From the NCBI GenBank assembly GCA_050725495.1, contig JBOHHM010000293.1, forward strand, positions 1 through 17,683: a stretch of 17,683 nt of DNA, read 5' to 3'. The position numbers and the translations under genes are program-made. The notes beneath the pieces were generated by a model, which was not told the DNA's origin, made no database searches, and worked only from the letters and a program-made list of their open reading frames with translations. Shown here one piece after another: positions 16,305-17,683 of the stretch. Source of the stretch: JBOHHM01 sp050725495. Its GTDB lineage: Bacteria; Pseudomonadota; Gammaproteobacteria; Burkholderiales; Burkholderiaceae_C. Position 1 is the stretch's first letter, and the number at the start of each line of letters is the position of its first letter.

Positions 16305-16873
16305 AGGTCAAGAACAACGAACAGCTGCCCCACGACTGCGAGGCCGCGCGCGAGCTCCGCGCCCTGGTGCTGCGCGGCTTGGACCGCCACCCGCTGTTCT
16401 TCTCGGCCGCCCTGCCCAAGCGCGTATTCACGCCCACCTTCAACCGCTATGGCGGCCACGCCAACCACTACGGAGCGCATGTGGACAATGCCTTGCGCTT
16501 CGCGCCCGACAGCGGCCTGCGCGTGCGCACCGATGTGTCCTGCACGCTGTTCCTGTCCGACCCAGCGGACTACGAGGGCGGCGAGCTGGCGATCCAGCAC
16601 ACCTATGGCGAGCAGTCGGTCAAGCTCGACCCCGGCGACCTGGTGCTCTACCCCGGCACCAGCATCCACCAGGTCAGGCCCGTCACGCGGGGCCAGCGCC
16701 TGGCCTGCTCCTTCTGGATCGAGAGCATGGTGCGCAGCGACGAGCAGCGCCGCCTGCTCTACGAGCTCGACATGAGCATCCTGCGCCTGCGCCAGCAGCA
16801 TGGTGAAAGCGCCAGCACCACGGCCCTGACCGGCACCTACCACAACCTGCTGCGCATGGGGGCCGACACATGA
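16304..16873 (+). pseudogene. piuC: PiuC-type Fe(II)/2-oxoglutarate dioxygenase lacking its N-terminus
   Basis: From [20 protein letters not shown] to the TGA this 189-codon segment matches PiuC/YbiX PKHD-type hydroxylases, usually about 226 residues. Roughly 36 N-terminal residues and the start codon are missing. The catalytic set is intact: His59 and Asp61 in [10 protein letters not shown], the distal His122 in [11 protein letters not shown], and Arg132 ten residues later for 2-oxoglutarate (numbered from 16304). [20 protein letters not shown] and [12 protein letters not shown] are also typical. Its frame joins that of the upstream receptor out of phase at the deletion point. In other genomes piuC directly follows a Fiu/PiuA-type receptor, so the order fits the ancestral pair. 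Internal start codons might yield a shorter protein, but it would lack the conserved N-terminus. Confidence 0.87.
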
Positions 16874-17683
16874 ACGCATCTGCCAGGACCATCCCGGCCC
16901 TGGCCCAGATTCCGCCTGGCGTGGTCACGCTGGCCGACCACGAAGCCGCGGCCCGCAGCCGGCTCGACAACAACGCCTGGGCCTATTTCAGCGGCGGCGC
17001 GGGCGATGAAATCACGCTGCGCGCCAACCGAAGCGCCTGGGACGGGCTGCAGCTGCTGCCGCGCGTGCTGCGCCCCTTGGCCGGCGGCCATACCCGCATC
17101 GAGCTGCTGGGCCGCACCTTGGCCCACCCCGTGCCGCTGGCGCCCGTCGCCTACCAGCGCCTGGCCCACCCCGACGGCGAGCTGGCCAGCGCCCATGCCG
17201 CCGCGGCCTTGGGCGCCGGCCTGGTGCTCAGCACCCAGGCCAGCGTGGCGCTGGAGACGGTCGCCCAGGCCATGCTCGGCGAGCCGCTGCGTGGCCCGCT
17301 GTGGTTTCAGCTCCATATGCAGCCCGACCGCGGCTTCACCCGCGAACTGGTGCAGCGCGCCGAGCAGGCCGGCTATGAGGCCCTGGTGCTGACGGTCGAC
17401 GCCCCCACCAGCGGCGCGCGCGACCGCGTGCGACGCGCCGCTTTCCGCCTGCCGCCCCATGTCTCGGCGGTCAACCTCGCCGGCATGCGCCCGCCCACCC
17501 GGGCCGCGCTGAAACCCGGGCAAAGCGCCCTGTTCGACGGCTTGCTGAGCACGGCCCCCACCTGGGCCGACGTGGCTTGGCTGCAGGCCCAGACCCGCTT
17601 GCCCGTGCTGCTCAAGGGCGTGCTGCACAAAGACGACGCGCGCCAGGCGGCGGCCCTCGGCCTGGCCGGTCTGATCGTGTCCA
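16870..17683 (+). CDS. FMN-dependent alpha-hydroxy-acid oxidase/dehydrogenase (partial, runs off right edge)
   Basis: This is a TIM-barrel flavoenzyme of the glycolate oxidase/lactate dehydrogenase (LldD) family, oxidising a 2-hydroxy acid to a 2-oxo acid. The 271 visible residues include [20 protein letters not shown] (35-54, with Tyr39 equal to spinach glycolate oxidase Tyr24), [19 protein letters not shown] (90-108), ALVLTVDAP (171-179, Asp177 equal to Asp157) and [17 protein letters not shown] (244-260, Lys249 equal to Lys230). At the position of Tyr129 (FQLY) this protein has FQLH, with His149. The catalytic His/Arg segment lies beyond the window. Its ATG overlaps the piuC stop as ATGA, so it was probably part of the receptor-piuC operon and may be poorly expressed now that those genes are damaged. 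Confidence 0.88.
   Translation, partial: MNASARTIPALAQIPPGVVTLADHEAAARSRLDNNAWAYFSGGAGDEITLRANRSAWDGLQLLPRVLRPLAGGHTRIELLGRTLAHPVPLAPVAYQRLAHPDGELASAHAAAALGAGLVLSTQASVALETVAQAMLGEPLRGPLWFQLHMQPDRGFTRELVQRAEQAGYEALVLTVDAPTSGARDRVRRAAFRLPPHVSAVNLAGMRPPTRAALKPGQSALFDGLLSTAPTWADVAWLQAQTRLPVLLKGVLHKDDARQAAALGLAGLIVS

Noticed and set aside
15221..16434. Identical 11-mer GTATTCACGCC at 15221 and 16424 as possible recombination repeat
   Set aside because: It is short, has no extended flanking similarity, and neither copy lies at the deletion junction near 16300.

Overview
The window reads as chromosomal DNA from a GC-rich betaproteobacterium, most likely of the family Comamonadaceae. This rests on GC-rich third codon positions, protein sequences of Burkholderiales character, the receptor / DUF3649 / PepSY / DUF3325 gene order, and several short GCTAT-N7-ATAGC palindromes. 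No rRNA, tRNA, CRISPR array or insertion sequence was seen.

Left part (1-5123), carbon metabolism. On the minus strand, PEP synthase (ppsA) is followed after 34 bases by a DUF4212 small subunit and then by its large sodium:solute symporter subunit, which runs off the left edge. Divergent from ppsA on the plus strand is ppsR, the kinase/phosphorylase that controls PEP synthase. Uptake of a small carboxylate, gluconeogenic PEP formation and its regulator thus sit together. The ppsA-ppsR gap holds an inverted repeat around a good -10 hexamer.

Middle part (5302-9634), oxidative stress and iron. An AhpC peroxiredoxin with a CPC resolving motif and an AhpD reductase are separated by a hairpin. Next come a Fur-box-like site and a short degenerate copy of a siderophore-receptor leader. 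These are followed by a membrane protein with a probable frameshift, a TIGR03118-type beta-propeller lipoprotein, an unassigned membrane-protein fragment and bacterioferritin (bfr).

Right part (9635-17683), iron acquisition. After a clean terminator and a Fur-box-like site comes a tight plus-strand operon: TonB-dependent siderophore receptor, DUF3649, PepSY-TM protein, DUF3325 and an FTR1-family iron permease. Together these could import a ferric siderophore, reduce or strip it in the periplasm, and carry the iron across the inner membrane. A third Fur-box-like site then precedes a second receptor that is broken twice. It has an in-frame amber codon, and a deletion joins it out of frame to a piuC dioxygenase that lacks its N-terminus. 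The last gene, an FMN-dependent alpha-hydroxy-acid oxidase, overlaps piuC by ATGA and runs off the right edge.

The most notable structures are the about 210-base imperfect direct repeat of the receptor leader (6514-6720 and 9664-9880), the receptor/piuC deletion scar, and the FTR1 permease at the end of a siderophore-receptor operon. I found no clearly new multi-gene system. The best candidate for undescribed function is the DUF3649-PepSY-DUF3325-FTR1 set.
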